Shown piece by piece: positions 1 to 10,790 of a stretch of 64,000 bases of DNA. A program made the translations under genes and the position numbers. The first letter of the stretch is position 1. Each line of letters begins with the position of its first letter. Where the stretch lies: NCBI GenBank assembly GCA_009746045.1, contig RPFO01000213.1:8935781-8999780 (forward strand), written 5' to 3'. The DNA is from Mesostigma viride (lineage: Eukaryota > Streptophyta > Mesostigmatophyceae > Mesostigmatales > Mesostigmataceae). The notes below the pieces were generated by a model that saw only the letters and a list, made by a program, of their open reading frames with translations, was not told where the DNA came from and searched no databases.

Positions 1-1110
1 ACGAAAAGCAAGAAGAAATTATAATAATAATAAGAAGAAATTATAAGAAGAAGAAATAATAATAATAAACAAGCACAAAGTTGACTGCACATGCGACTGT
101 ACCAGTAGGCACGTAGCAAATTTTAGCTGCAGCTTCAATTTCAACTTCATTGCAATTGCAAGTGTGACTGCATGTGTAATTGCACTACCAATGCCTAATG
201 CCCACTGCATGTGCCCAGTGCGAATGCAATTCAAAAGCAACATGCAATCGAAATTACAGCTGAAGCCGGCTATTAACAAAGATATTTAAAGCAGTTGTTA
301 ACTACAGAGACCCAATGAAAATGCAAATGCAATGAAAAAGCAACAGAAGTTGAAGCCACTGCCACTCTACCTGCCGACAGTAACACCACCGCCAGCACCC
401 ACTCATATCCCAACGACAAGGAAATAGAATTGCCCAAAGCCAGACATACATTGGGACGCATAAGCAAACGGCAACGCAAGCGCACATGCAAATGTATACG
501 CAAAGGCAAAGGCAAAGGCAAAGGCAAACGCAAACGCAAACGCAAACGCAAGCTTGTCATGTACCTACGCTTAACTGCAAACGCAAACTGTGCACGAAGC
601 AAAAAGATTGGATGGCCAAGATCATGGCAAATACGAGGGCCGAAAACAATCCAACTTCATCTAAATGTCCGAAATCCTCACGACGTTTCGATGCGCGCTT
701 GAATGTCGAAGGCCTGCGCCGATTATCGATCATAAGTCGAATGTGTAATTGTCGGCTTATGAGAACTGCTTTGCGACAGTATCACGTCAGGCCGTTCCTG
801 TGCAGCCATTTTCCCTGTGCAGCGGGTGGACAACGTTCACTTTCCGCATTATTCATGGCTATCGAAGTTAATTCTTACCGACCCCGGCTGCCATGGCCAC
901 TGGCCACGCATATCAAGTTCAGGTATTCCCGACCTGTAGCGCAGCAGATTTCTGTTGGAAGGCATCCTAAGCATCGTGATAAAAGAAATCCGAACAATAG
1001 ACATTCATGCTGCATCTAAGGACATTATGGCATTTGTATATACTGCAAGTACATGTATCGACATTGCCGTGATTGCTAACCCCGACTCACCATGAACAGG
1101 AACTTTCCCT
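1..1110. other. no gene recognised; A-rich and hexanucleotide low-complexity sequence
   Basis: I see no supportable gene. The stretch holds AAT/AAG-rich runs at the left edge, TGCAATTGCAA-type low complexity at 120-340, and a short GGCAAA/CGCAAA hexamer run at about 487-552. Open frames here translate to Lys/Arg or Leu/Arg repeats and look like by-products of the repeats. At 1118-1145 there is a partial copy of the sequence that forms the arms of the palindrome that follows. Confidence 0.5.
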
Positions 1111-1169
1111 CTGCCTCCATGAAATGTACTTCGTGAAATGTACTGTAATACATATGATGTACTACGATG

Positions 1170-1798
1170 ATAATCATCCCAGCAAAGCCATAGTACACCT
1201 TCCGTTTCGACCGCCATGTCGGCCACTAGTCCGGATAGCTCAATGTGCACCTGACCTTGACACTAATCGCACAAACAGCCACAATTTTGCAAGCAAGAAG
1301 ACATGGCTACCTCGGCATTTCATGAAATGTACTTCGTGAAATGCATTTCGTGAAATGTACTAAGGAACGTGATTGGCCGGCGTTCGCTCGCCAAATCTCG
1401 CAAAATGTACTAAGGCACGTGATTGGTCCCGCAAAATGTACTAAGGAACGTGATTGGCCGGCGAAGATTCTGTTTGCTGCAATTAAAATTCCCTACAGAA
1501 TCTTCGCCGGCCAATCACGTTCCTTAGTACATTTTGCGGGACCAATCACGTGCCTTAGTACATTTTGCGAGATTTGGCGAGCGAACGCCGGCCAATCACG
1601 TTCCTTAGTACATTTCACGAAATGCATTTCACGAAGTACATTTCATGAAATGCCGAGGTAGCCATGTCTTCTTGCTTGCAAAATTGTGGCTGTTTGTGCG
1701 ATTAGTGTCAAGGTCAGGTGCACATTGAGCTATCCGGACTAGTGGCCGACATGGCGGTCGAAACGGAAGGTGTGCTATGGCTTTGCTGGGACATAATC
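1170..1798. repeat. 0.6-kb near-perfect palindrome (foldback element)
   Basis: The two halves are reverse complements with about 295-bp arms and a spacer of about 21 nt (1474-1494). Position x on the left pairs with 2968-x on the right without indels where I checked, with one mismatch seen near the outer ends. Each arm contains repeats of the type AAATGTACTAAGGAACGTG followed by ATTGGCCGGCG. The hexamer ATAATC lies directly outside both ends (1170-1175 and 1793-1798), which may be a target duplication. A mobile foldback element is the simplest reading; no transposase lies inside. Confidence 0.85.
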
Positions 1799-2224
1799 GT
1801 GGCTATCTGCTTCCTGGCTTTCGCTATCATGGTGATGGGACACCATGGGAAGCGCAAGTTCGCAGCCATAGTGCTAAGCGGCAGCACCCATGCCGGCAGC
1901 CTAGTGACCGACGAGACGTTCGACTGTAAGTGCGGCCACGAGTGCATGAAGCCCATTAGAATATCACATCTCCAGGCATTGCGAAGCGCCTGGTTTTCGC
2001 CCGGGCGGAAGCAAGAGGACAGGAAGGCGGCGATAAAGCAGCAGCTGCACCAGGGGGGGTACGACGCCATAACCACGATGTCGTCATCTACTCGTCACAA
2101 GTTCGTTCATGGCGCTGGTTTTCGGTTCGTTCTCGACGGGGGAGTCAAGGATATGAACATAGGGTTTGTGACCCCTTTTCACTTTCGCGTTTCACTTTCG
2201 AGGCGGCCTTCAGGCACTGCCTGA
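1718..2224 (+). CDS. hypothetical ORF, possibly the N-terminus of a transposase
   Basis: A 168-codon open frame starts inside the right arm of the palindrome and continues into unique sequence. It has one hydrophobic segment (about residues 26-41), then a Cys-rich motif CKCGHEC (about residues 69-75), then a basic helix-like stretch rich in Arg, Lys and Gln. A short Cys cluster followed by a charged helical segment occurs at the N-terminus of some DDE transposases, so a transposon origin is possible, but no catalytic domain is visible. The start is uncertain because the palindrome may have supplied the ATG. It may be one exon of a broken gene. Confidence 0.3.
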   Translation: MHIELSGLVADMAVETEGVLWLCWDIIVAICFLAFAIMVMGHHGKRKFAAIVLSGSTHAGSLVTDETFDCKCGHECMKPIRISHLQALRSAWFSPGRKQEDRKAAIKQQLHQGGYDAITTMSSSTRHKFVHGAGFRFVLDGGVKDMNIGFVTPFHFRVSLSRRPSGTA

Positions 2225-2231
2225 AAATTAG

Positions 2232-2375
2232 CAACCACGTTTGGAACTCTTCGGACCACCTGTGAAACTAATCACATTTGATGATGTGCTGGCGGGCCTG
2301 GGCATCGCATTTGAGCATTACTTCGAGCAGGGCTCAACAAGCTCGATTCGCCAACTCAACCCGAAGAAGCCCTAA
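2232..2375 (+). CDS. possible terminal exon, unidentified
   Basis: An open frame that is not preceded by an ATG runs to a TAA and follows a TTAG that could be a 3' splice site. The peptide contains the segment LITFDDVLAGLGIAFEHYF, which has the composition of real protein. It could be the last exon of the gene whose earlier part overlaps the ORF ending at 2224. Family not recognised. Confidence 0.3.
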   Translation, partial: QPRLELFGPPVKLITFDDVLAGLGIAFEHYFEQGSTSSIRQLNPKKP

Positions 2376-2652
2376 GCTGCGGTAAGACATATATTTGTGT
2401 GGATGGCTCTTGATATCATGCTGAATTTCTAGTCTTCTCTAGGTGGACAGTTCATGTGCAGCCATACAGGTCATCCATGTGTGTTTTAACCATGTTGCAT
2501 GTGCCACAGATATTATGAGCAGTATTTACTAAGTGTGCTGGAGTCGTTGTTGCATGCTTGTTGTATTTCACAGTTCACGCCTGCATGAACGCATCGTTGA
2601 TACTAATGATTATTCATATTGCATGACTGTTCTATTGGGGACGCCGCGCTTG

Positions 2653-4416
2653 ATGTCACAACGTGGCCGAAAGGGTGCATCCACCGCTGACGGCCGGTGG
2701 GTGAAATCGATGGACGCATTTCCGAAGAAGCCAGCCGCGGGCCACACCCATGGCGCGGGCGGGGCGCGGGCGGGGGCGGGGGCGGGGGAGAAGGCGCGGG
2801 TGCGGGCGGGCGCGGGCGCCACCCAAGACGCGGGCGCGGGCGCGGGCCCGGGCGGGGGCGGGGGCGGGGGCGCAGGCGCCGGCGCGGGTGCGGGCGCGGG
2901 CGCCACCCAAGGCGCGCGCGCGGGCGCGGGCGGGGGTGGGGGCGCAGGCGCCGGCGCGGGTGCGGGCGCGGGCGCCACCGCCGACTTGGATGATGAGCCA
3001 GCAACCGAAGCCGAGAGGGAGAGGCACCGCTCTTCGAAGGTGTTCGATCTCGAAGTGTTTTGGGGCCCGGATATGACCGTGTATGTCCGCTGGCGCCTAG
3101 CCGCATCGGAGACGTTGGTAAATGCACCGGTGAACAAGTGGCAGCCCACAGGGCCTAATGGCGAGGCTTGTGACGGGGTCACGCCCATTGGGTACACCCC
3201 GCAGGGAGATCCTGTCTATGGGTGCCTCCTCATAGAGCGTGGCAAGGCCCCCAAAGGAAGTCCTGGTCTAGTGCCGCTTTTTGAATGGGACGAGGGCGGT
3301 GCCAGGAGATGTACCTGCGCTAGCCTTCACAGCCTTTTTCCTGACATCGTCGCCGCTGAGAAGCAGCAGTTGCTGGACGGATGGATTGAGCAGGTGCCAA
3401 AGTCCGTGGAGGATGTGCGTGCCAACAACGAGAATCTGTTCGACATCATGGAGCAAAAGCTCAAAGAGAAGCGTGAACTGCAAGCGAACAAGGCGGTACC
3501 CTTACCGCTGCGATCTGCAGGCGACCAGTCGGTTGCGCGGGCAACACGAGCACTGAGGCTGCCCATAAAACAAGTAATCTCACACGTCGCTTGCCCTGCC
3601 CGCGAGATTCAAGCGCAGATCAACCGCGCATGTGCGCCCGCTGCGCGAGGGAGCACATCAACGGCAACGCCCGCTTTGCGCACACTGATTTCCGGCAGGC
3701 ACACCTTCAAGGTGAATGGAAGCCTCATACGACGCAGCGACCTACTCGTTGTTAAGCGGCCAGCCGTCACCTGCGGGCAGGGAATGCCGTGGGCACCACA
3801 CATGCTGGTGAAGGTCCTTGATCTGGAAGGCGATCGCACGGAGCGTGACAGCATTGTCGCCTCTCCTTACTACGCACCGTCGTGGACGGGCCAGTTTTCT
3901 AGAGTGACATTAGGTGGCGGCAGCGCAGGGATGACGGTCCCCATTTCTGATGTACACCTGCAGCACTGGACAGTGGGCGGTACGGCAGAGGTGCACCAGC
4001 CTGAGCTGATCAGTACCGGCAAACTGTCAGCTGCCACGGTGGCGGCGTTGAAAGAGCACCCGCAGATTGACTTTGAGCATTACAAGACTGCCACCGCCGC
4101 CAGGGCAGCAGCAAAGGATGACTGCAATGCCTACTTTGCCGAGCATGGAGCACGTGCGCTTATCGGGATGCGCCTGTGTGCCCTGTTTCCGGGGATAGCG
4201 AGGAAGAGGGAGCGCTTCCATGGCTGGGTCACTAAGGTTCAGGAAAGGGGAGGTCACCTGCTCATCAAGGCGATGTGGGCTGATGGGCAGTGTGAGGACT
4301 ATCATGCCCTGGCGGAGGTGACGCAGTTCGTGTGCGGCTGCCCACACCCAGTCGAGGCATTTGGCCGCGCTCGCTTCTTTCCACAGGAGCTAGGCTGGCA
4401 CCGTGAACGCAGGTGA
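2653..4416 (+). CDS. hypothetical protein with Ala/Gly-rich N-terminal region
   Basis: The open frame extends from 2533, but the residues before the Met at 2653 look untranslated, so I start there (588 aa). Residues about 35-105 are almost pure Gly/Ala from GGCGCGGGC-type repeats. About 480 residues of ordinary composition follow. Two segments resemble each other: LFPDIVAAEKQQLLDGWIEQ in the middle and LFPGIARKRERFHGWVTKV near the C-terminus. The latter continues as a DG...EDY pattern that faintly recalls Tudor-like domains. Immediately past the stop another frame encodes an acidic Glu/Gly tail (4403-4642), so the true C-terminus may lie there through a frameshift or splice. No family is recognised; a transposon-associated ORF is possible given the surroundings. 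Confidence 0.5.
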   Translation: MSQRGRKGASTADGRWVKSMDAFPKKPAAGHTHGAGGARAGAGAGEKARVRAGAGATQDAGAGAGPGGGGGGGAGAGAGAGAGATQGARAGAGGGGGAGAGAGAGAGATADLDDEPATEAERERHRSSKVFDLEVFWGPDMTVYVRWRLAASETLVNAPVNKWQPTGPNGEACDGVTPIGYTPQGDPVYGCLLIERGKAPKGSPGLVPLFEWDEGGARRCTCASLHSLFPDIVAAEKQQLLDGWIEQVPKSVEDVRANNENLFDIMEQKLKEKRELQANKAVPLPLRSAGDQSVARATRALRLPIKQVISHVACPAREIQAQINRACAPAARGSTSTATPALRTLISGRHTFKVNGSLIRRSDLLVVKRPAVTCGQGMPWAPHMLVKVLDLEGDRTERDSIVASPYYAPSWTGQFSRVTLGGGSAGMTVPISDVHLQHWTVGGTAEVHQPELISTGKLSAATVAALKEHPQIDFEHYKTATAARAAAKDDCNAYFAEHGARALIGMRLCALFPGIARKRERFHGWVTKVQERGGHLLIKAMWADGQCEDYHALAEVTQFVCGCPHPVEAFGRARFFPQELGWHRERR

Positions 4417-4459
4417 TGGCACCCACATAGACGATGCCGTCCCTGCTGTGCACAGTGAC

Positions 4460-4625
4460 AGTGAAGGCGGGGAGGAGGAGGAAGAGGGAGAGAAAGAGGG
4501 GGAGAAAGAGGGGGAGGAGGAGGGGGAGGAGGAGGGAGAGGGGAGGGAGAGGGGAGGGAGAATGGGAGGGGGAGGGGGAGGAGGAAGAGGGAGAGGGAGA
4601 GGGAGAGGAGGATGCGGAATGGGAG
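4460..4625. repeat. GA-rich (GGGAGG/GAGGAG) low-complexity tract
   Basis: A purine-only strand of about 160 bp. In one + frame it encodes a Glu/Gly-rich peptide that could be the acidic tail of the upstream ORF. The rest of 4640-5070 holds no gene I can recognise. Confidence 0.8.
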
Positions 4626-5073
4626 CCGGGGATGACTGGTAGATGAGACGGTGCCATCTACCGGCGCATGGAATGAAGTGGTAGACAAGTTTACTCATGG
4701 TTGTCGGCAAGTAGAGCATGCACGCCTGGCCTAGCTGAATTTAAATCAATGAGTTGAGTTTGGAGAGGCTGCATTTTGCTTGGATGAAGAATGTGTTAGC
4801 ATGGCCAAACTTTTATGGCTTGTAGCCAAATCCTCTTGGGGTATGTGCACAGTGTACTAGCGGTGTTGTGCAATTGCGAGGATTCCTGTCTTGTAGCGAT
4901 GTGGCCTCTCACCCTGCAGCCTGGTAGATGTGTTGGCATGCAGCCACCCATCATTGGTCATCCGATCTGGTGTGATTTGCATTTGCACACCTTGTATTAA
5001 GGCCATGATATGATGATGTCTTGTTATTTTTAATGTGTATATGCGAAAAGAGGCATAATATGCTTGTATATAG

Positions 5074-5850
5074 TGCTAGCAAATGTCACTACCTTTACCT
5101 ATGCCTGACCTTACAAGTTGAGGATGGTCTAATGTAGTGGCAAACAGGTTATTTACAACAATTCACAGTTTTCTGACATAGTTTGAGGCAACTATACTTA
5201 CCAAAATGCTTGAAAAAGGCAAAAATTGCACCATTTATGCTAGCAAACGTCACTATTTTGAGATCAAACTGGGCCCAAACTTGGCCCATGGTCTAATCTA
5301 GTGGTGTTTAGGTTGCTTCCAACATTTCATAGCTTTCTGACATAGTTTGATATTGTTTAGTAGCTTACACTGAGCAAAATGCTTGAAAATGGCAAAAAAT
5401 GCACCATTTATGCTAGCAAACGTCACTATTTTGACATCAGACTGAGCCCAAACTTGGCCCATGGTCTAATCTAGTGGTGTTTAGGTTGCTTCCAATATTT
5501 CATAGCTTTATGACGTAGTTTGATATTGTTTAGTAGCTTACACTTAGCAAAATGCTTGAAAATGGCAAAAAATGCAGTATTTATGCTAGCAAACGTCACT
5601 ATTTTGAGTTCAGATTGACCCCAAACTTTGTGCATGGTCTATTCTAGTGGTAATTAGGTTGCTTGCAAATATCCATGATGGTTTGACGTGATTTAGTACT
5701 GTTTCCTATTTATTACTATTTAATTTAACAAAAAATGACAAAAATGTACCTTTGTTGCTAGCAAATGTCACCAAGATGACGTCCGATCGATACCAAACTT
5801 TGTATGAGGTCTATTTTGGTTGCAAACATCATGCATGACAATTTTCAGCA
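5074..5850. repeat. 173-bp satellite, about four and a half units
   Basis: The motif TGCTAGCAAAYGTCAC recurs at 5074, 5238, 5411, 5584 and 5756, giving spacings of 164, 173, 173 and 172 bp. The inner units are highly similar and the outer ones are divergent. No coding potential. Related sequence flanks the TIR element at 27.7-29.4 kb, so this is a dispersed satellite family. From 5850 to 6327 I see no gene. Confidence 0.9.
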
Positions 5851-6335
5851 TAAAAAGACAAACTTCGGTACGAAGTACATTTTGCTTGCTGGAGTACATT
5901 CTTAATGGCTGGTAGGGATTCCCCAAAGAAGATATAGTGGAAGTCACCCCAAGACGTCAATATCCGTCAAGACGTCAATAACAACATGTATGTCCACAGC
6001 TCAGCTAGTAGTCTAAAATATGGGCCTCGAGCTAATCTTGCACGCAAGCAATGCCTATCATCAAGGATTAATTAATGCCTATCAACAAGGAGACAATCAT
6101 GCTTGTTAAATTTCCTAGGACCCACAACTGGGGGGTCGTAGTCTTTGACAATGTCCGCCTGGGCAACGCTACTAATCCTACACATCCGAGGTCCCATGTC
6201 TGAATAAGAGGGGTTGAGCGGATGACGCCAACAGTGTCTGTGCTCTGCATGTCAGCTAAAATCATATCGCGGAGACAAACATATGGCGGTATGTCCAATG
6301 TTGGCCACTGCGTCGCCTAACAGGTTCTTACATGG

Positions 6336-7850
6336 CAGAGTTCCATTATACGGCGTATTATACGGTATTATACGGTATAATGCGCGTTATACAAGGTCGA
6401 GCGGATAATTTTTATCCGTTTTATACGATTTGCGTATTTTTACGTATAATACGGCGAATAATTCGTATAAGCGCTCGTATAATGGGGTTTTCGCGCTCAT
6501 CCGAGGTCCGGCAGCCAAATTTTTCGGGCGGGAACTAAGGCGGGAATGCAAGGGAACTTAGAAACACTACGGAAACCATCCACTGGTTGACATTTGGCGA
6601 CCGTGAGACACAAGGATCTTACAAGCAAGCTACACTGTAGCATGGCAAGTTGGCAACCCAAGTTGGCAACCCTCCATGCTGTTTAGGTCTCTGCCCTTGC
6701 CTCTCGGGCAGCCATGCACCGCATATTAATGTAAGTCATACAGAAAACTGACTGGTACGAGAGCATGGCCGCTTTACATTTTCAATCTGTAGGCATGATC
6801 CTTAGGTCTTGAAAAGCTTATATCCTTGGCCAGGCAACGTTTGGATGTGCGCAGATATGTCTCGACCTTCTGCTCGATGCGGCAACCTCGTTTCAGCAAC
6901 CAGGTGGCGACCGTGCATGTGCTAACTGTTGATAGGCGGGAAATGCTCCTACATTTGAACGCGGATAGATGTTTCACGTTATTCCTTACATGATTTATAA
7001 GCGACGACGGCCAGGAAAGGCTCGCAGCTACGTCCATCAGGTGGGCATGCTGGCTCCGTCAAGAAAGGTAATATGCGGTTTTGATCTGGTACGTGCTATC
7101 CTGTTCACGTGTTCATTGTACTGTATCAAGTTGTTGGGTGGATTGTAAAATAATCGTAGACCTGTAATGGAGGTTTTCTGCTTGTCTTTTGGTTGCTTTA
7201 CTGCCTCTACGCATGATTGGCTCGTGATGGTTGGGAAATACCACTACGACATGCAGATTTTGGACCAGATTTGTCTGCTATTAGCTTATGCTTCATCGAA
7301 AGCAGTGACGTAGTGCTTGGCATTGTTTATAAATATGATAAGCTTGATAAAGCGATGTTTTTTCTTGCTAAAAACATCTCGAAACAAGTGGTTTTCTGGC
7401 CAGATCTAGCCACTATTTCTTGTTTTGCTCGCCAAAGTCAGCCTTCTTCTTGTGTGCTCCTCATGCATACAAGAAACATGGAGATGCCCAGGACCTGCTT
7501 GCATGGAAGCATAGCCATCTTACTTCTTTTTCTTTTTTCATCTTTCCATTTCATTTGGCGTTGTTTTTTAGGCTATAATGCATAGGTAATCTAGCTCCTC
7601 GTGAACCCCGGTTTACACGTCCAGTGTTCCCAAGCACTGCTGAGCAGTGGCAACCCATGTATCATGTGTAGTTTAGTGTCAGAAACATGTGGACTGCTTG
7701 AAATGATATCAAAATGCATGAAACAACCCCAAAAACGATTAAATCCAGTATTTGCGTATAATTTCCGGATAATAGGTACCGTATTATACCGTATTATCCA
7801 TTATACGGACCCCGCGCGTATAACCGCGTATTGCGTATAATGGAACTCTG
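6336..7850. mobile_element. non-autonomous hAT-type DNA transposon (1,515 bp)
   Basis: The ends are perfect 17-bp inverted repeats, CAGAGTTCCATTATACG at 6336 and its reverse complement ending at 7850. An identical 8-bp direct repeat TTACATGG abuts both ends (6328-6335 and 7851-7858). An 8-bp target duplication with a CAGAG-type terminus is the signature of the hAT superfamily. Subterminal regions are rich in TATACGGTATTATACG-like motifs, typical of transposase binding sites. No transposase ORF is visible, so it should depend on an autonomous partner. Confidence 0.88.
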
Positions 7851-7924
7851 TTACATGGTCGGCAAGGGCCTGACCATGTAAGAAGATATCTCCCTGGCTG
7901 GCCAGTCCACAAGGAACCAGCACA

Positions 7925-8110
7925 GACCTCATCTGAATCAACCTGATTAATTAACTAACTACTTAATTCATTTATTAAACTCATGCCCCCATTAGGGAGT
8001 CAAGGAGCATTAGCTAACCCCGATTAATTAATTAATTAATTAATTAATTAATTAATTAATTAATTAAACACGTGCTCCTGTTGGGGAGTCACGGAGCACC
8101 GAAGTGCTTT
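7925..8110 (-). repeat. two LINE/SINE-type 3' tails with (TTAA)n
   Basis: Read on the minus strand, a small hairpin (GTGCTCC...GGAGCAC) is followed by a pure TTAA run (8024-8066), and next to it a second, diverged hairpin plus TTAA-like tail. The layout matches the hairpin plus (TTTAA)n tail of the LINE at 32.9-34.7 kb. I read these as 3' ends of two heavily truncated retroposons. The rest of 7859-8342 holds no gene. Confidence 0.55.
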
Positions 8111-8342
8111 TAATCCCTGTGTGTGCACAACAGGAGAAAGGGCAGAGACCCCCAGTCTCCTTCATGCCTAAGGCATGCCACAGCTGCATTCGGGAACGCT
8201 AGCTAAACGGACACGCCAACGATCCGGCAATCTGTGGGTGCAATAAGACCCATGTGAGCATGGCATAACACTAGGAGCGTGGGCAAGTAATCTCATCATA
8301 GCCAGGACGTAGCATGGCTGTACTAGGACTATACCCCGATCA

Positions 8343-9240
8343 ATGGATGGATGGATGGATGGATGGATGGATGGATGGATGGATGGATGGATGGATGGAT
8401 GGATGGATGGATGGATGGATGGATGGATGGATGGATGGATGGATGGATGGATGGATGGATGGATGGATGGATGGATGGATGGATGGATGGATGGATGGAT
8501 GGATGGATGGATGGATGGATGGATGGATGGATGGATGGATGGATGGATGGATGGATGGATGGATGGATGGATGGATGGATGGATGGATGGATGGATGGAT
8601 GGATGGATGGATGGATGGATGGATGGATGGATGGATGGATGGATGGATGGATGGATGGATGGATGGATGGATGGATGGATGGATGGATGGATGGATGGAT
8701 GGATGGATGGATGGATGGATGGATGGATGGATGGATGGATGGATGGATGGATGGATGGATGGATGGATGGATGGATGGATGGATGGATGGATGGATGGAT
8801 GGATGGATGGATGGATGGATGGATGGATGGATGGATGGATGGATGGATGGATGGATGGATGGATGGATGGATGGATGGATGGATGGATGGATGGATGGAT
8901 GGATGGATGGATGGATGGATGGATGGATGGATGGATGGATGGATGGATGGATGGATGGATGGATGGATGGATGGATGGATGGATGGATGGATGGATGGAT
9001 GGATGGATGGATGGATGGATGGATGGATGGATGGATGGATGGATGGATGGATGGATGGATGGATGGATGGATGGATGGATGGATGGATGGATGGATGGAT
9101 GGATGGATGGATGGATGGATGGATGGATGGATGGATGGATGGATGGATGGATGGATGGATGGATGGATGGATGGATGGATGGATGGATGGATGGATGGAT
9201 GGATGGATGGATGGATGGATGGATGGATGGATGGATGGAT
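8343..9240. repeat. (ATGG)n microsatellite, about 224 uninterrupted copies
   Basis: About 898 bp of pure tetranucleotide repeat with no interruption seen. Long open frames on both strands translate only to WMDG or HPSI repeats and are not genes. The purity implies recent expansion or strong homogenisation; assembly length may be approximate. Confidence 0.98.
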
Positions 9241-9439
9241 CAGGCTTGTCTTACATGATGCAGTGGAACTTTGGTGCTGGAGGGTTAATTGTGGCCCGGT
9301 CTGGTTTAGCTTCAGTGCTCTCATGGCGGCCTTCATTTGTAATTATTTGAATGCATGCCCATTGGGCCATGCATAGTGTATATTTTTTACGCATGCACGC
9401 CCATTATGTATCGCTGGGTCCATCCCATCAATGCTTGTT

Positions 9440-9625
9440 TATTGCCAGGTCTGGTGTAAGTAAGTTAGTGCTATCTAGTCTACAAAATCCTCACTACACT
9501 TCTCCCCAAAGCGCCCCTTCCGCTTTGGGGGAGGGGGCTTACCCACATGGGCTGGCGTGTGAGCCGGGACATTGGTCTTCCACCTCTTCTTGTTCTGCAT
9601 AGGAACAGAGAGCGAAGAAATGCGG
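9440..9625 (-). mobile_element. LINE 3'-end fragment
   Basis: On the minus strand the translation ends in HTPAHVGKPPPPKRKGRF, matching the C-terminus HTPDPVGKPPPPKRRRRF of the LINE at 32.9-34.7 kb. It is followed by similar 3' sequence (TGTAGTGAGGATTTTGTAGA against TGTAGTTAGGCTTTTCTAGA). Only the last few dozen codons and the start of the 3' UTR are present. From 9625 to 9876 I see nothing else. Confidence 0.7.
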
Positions 9626-9876
9626 TGTGGGGACCCCTTCTCGTGGTAATGCGTTACATGTACTCCCCACCGGGCTTTGCTCTTCATGGGTTCATAAAGA
9701 CAACAATTATTCAGTAAGAATTTAATAAATTAGGAACATATATCCGTTGGGAGTCACTGTTACACATATACCTGAAAAGGGGCATATGATTTTAAATACA
9801 TTCTGAGCTACAACCTGCACGTGCATGGGTTTAGTTAACTGGCACCTATACTAGAGGCCTGACATGGGGTGGAGCT

Positions 9877-10014
9877 TCAGTGCTTCCCCGCCTTCTCCTT
9901 CTCCCACACTGGGTGCTCCGCGTCCTTCTTCTCCGGCCCTGCCCATGGGTGCACCGGCCCCGCCTCCTCCTTCTCCTCTCGGGACGATTCGCGCTCCACG
10001 CATGGCTGCAGCAT
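9877..10014 (-). CDS. small Glu/Lys-rich ORF, possible last exon
   Basis: A 45-codon ATG-to-TGA frame rich in Glu and Lys with two Trp. Composition suggests real coding sequence, perhaps the last exon of the same minus-strand gene as the pieces at 10.8-11.5 kb. No family recognised. Confidence 0.25.
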   Translation of the reverse strand: MLQPCVERESSREEKEEAGPVHPWAGPEKKDAEHPVWEKEKAGKH

Positions 10015-10630
10015 CAGTTAGCACGGGCAAGACATAGCAGTAACCGCGCTATTGCTGTTCTAGCACCAGCCTAGCAGACTGCCATGATCACTCAGCAAAC
10101 CCACGACAGCTAAACCCTTGGCTGTCACAACCAGTCCATGCATCATTAAGTATGGGTACAGGGAAAGCTTCCCGCATATCCATGGCCATATGGATGGCAG
10201 CAACACAACGACTTGCCCCCTAGCCCCCCGTGCACACACAAAAACGTGGGTCGTGGCTTCCACGCCCCATCCGCCATGCATGACAGCGCGTACCTTACTC
10301 GCATTCACACCGGGCTGCATCCCAGCGCCGTTGCTGTCCCCATGTGACACGTCGGCTGATTAAGCAGACACACAGCAGAGTCTGATGTAAACCGCTAAAC
10401 CCCAAACCCATGCAGACCACAGTCAAGGACGCGTGCATGTCAAGCCATGCCAATTGTGAACCGTACAGCAATTTACTTTTCAAGCCTGAAGAGGTGGATA
10501 GCAGATACTAGCCTGGAAGAGGTTACAGGGGCACATGTCCATTAGCGAGCGGAACAACACAGCATACACCCTACAAGCGTACCGCACAATGTCCTCCTGC
10601 AATTGTCTGCAGATCTCCCAATGCCGCAGA

Positions 10631-10720
10631 CATCTCCACTGCTCTCATGGCGATTGCAAATGCTTCATGCCGCTGACATCTCCACTGCTCTCATGGCGAT
10701 TGCAAATGCTTGATGCCGCA
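10631..10720. repeat. tandem duplication, about 50 bp x 2
   Basis: The block beginning CATCTCCACTGCTCTCATGG occurs twice in a row with few differences. It lies downstream of the possible minus-strand coding pieces; no further function seen. The rest of 10015-10790 holds no clear gene. Confidence 0.85.
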
Positions 10721-10790
10721 CCTCTGCTTACAGCAGAAAAGCTTCCTCCGGGCGAGGCACCTGACTGGAACCAACACCCATTCCTTGGCT

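Noticed and set aside
8314-9376. Three + frames and one - frame over 300 codons (WMDG, HPSI repeats)
   Set aside because: Pure translation of the (ATGG)n microsatellite on both strands.
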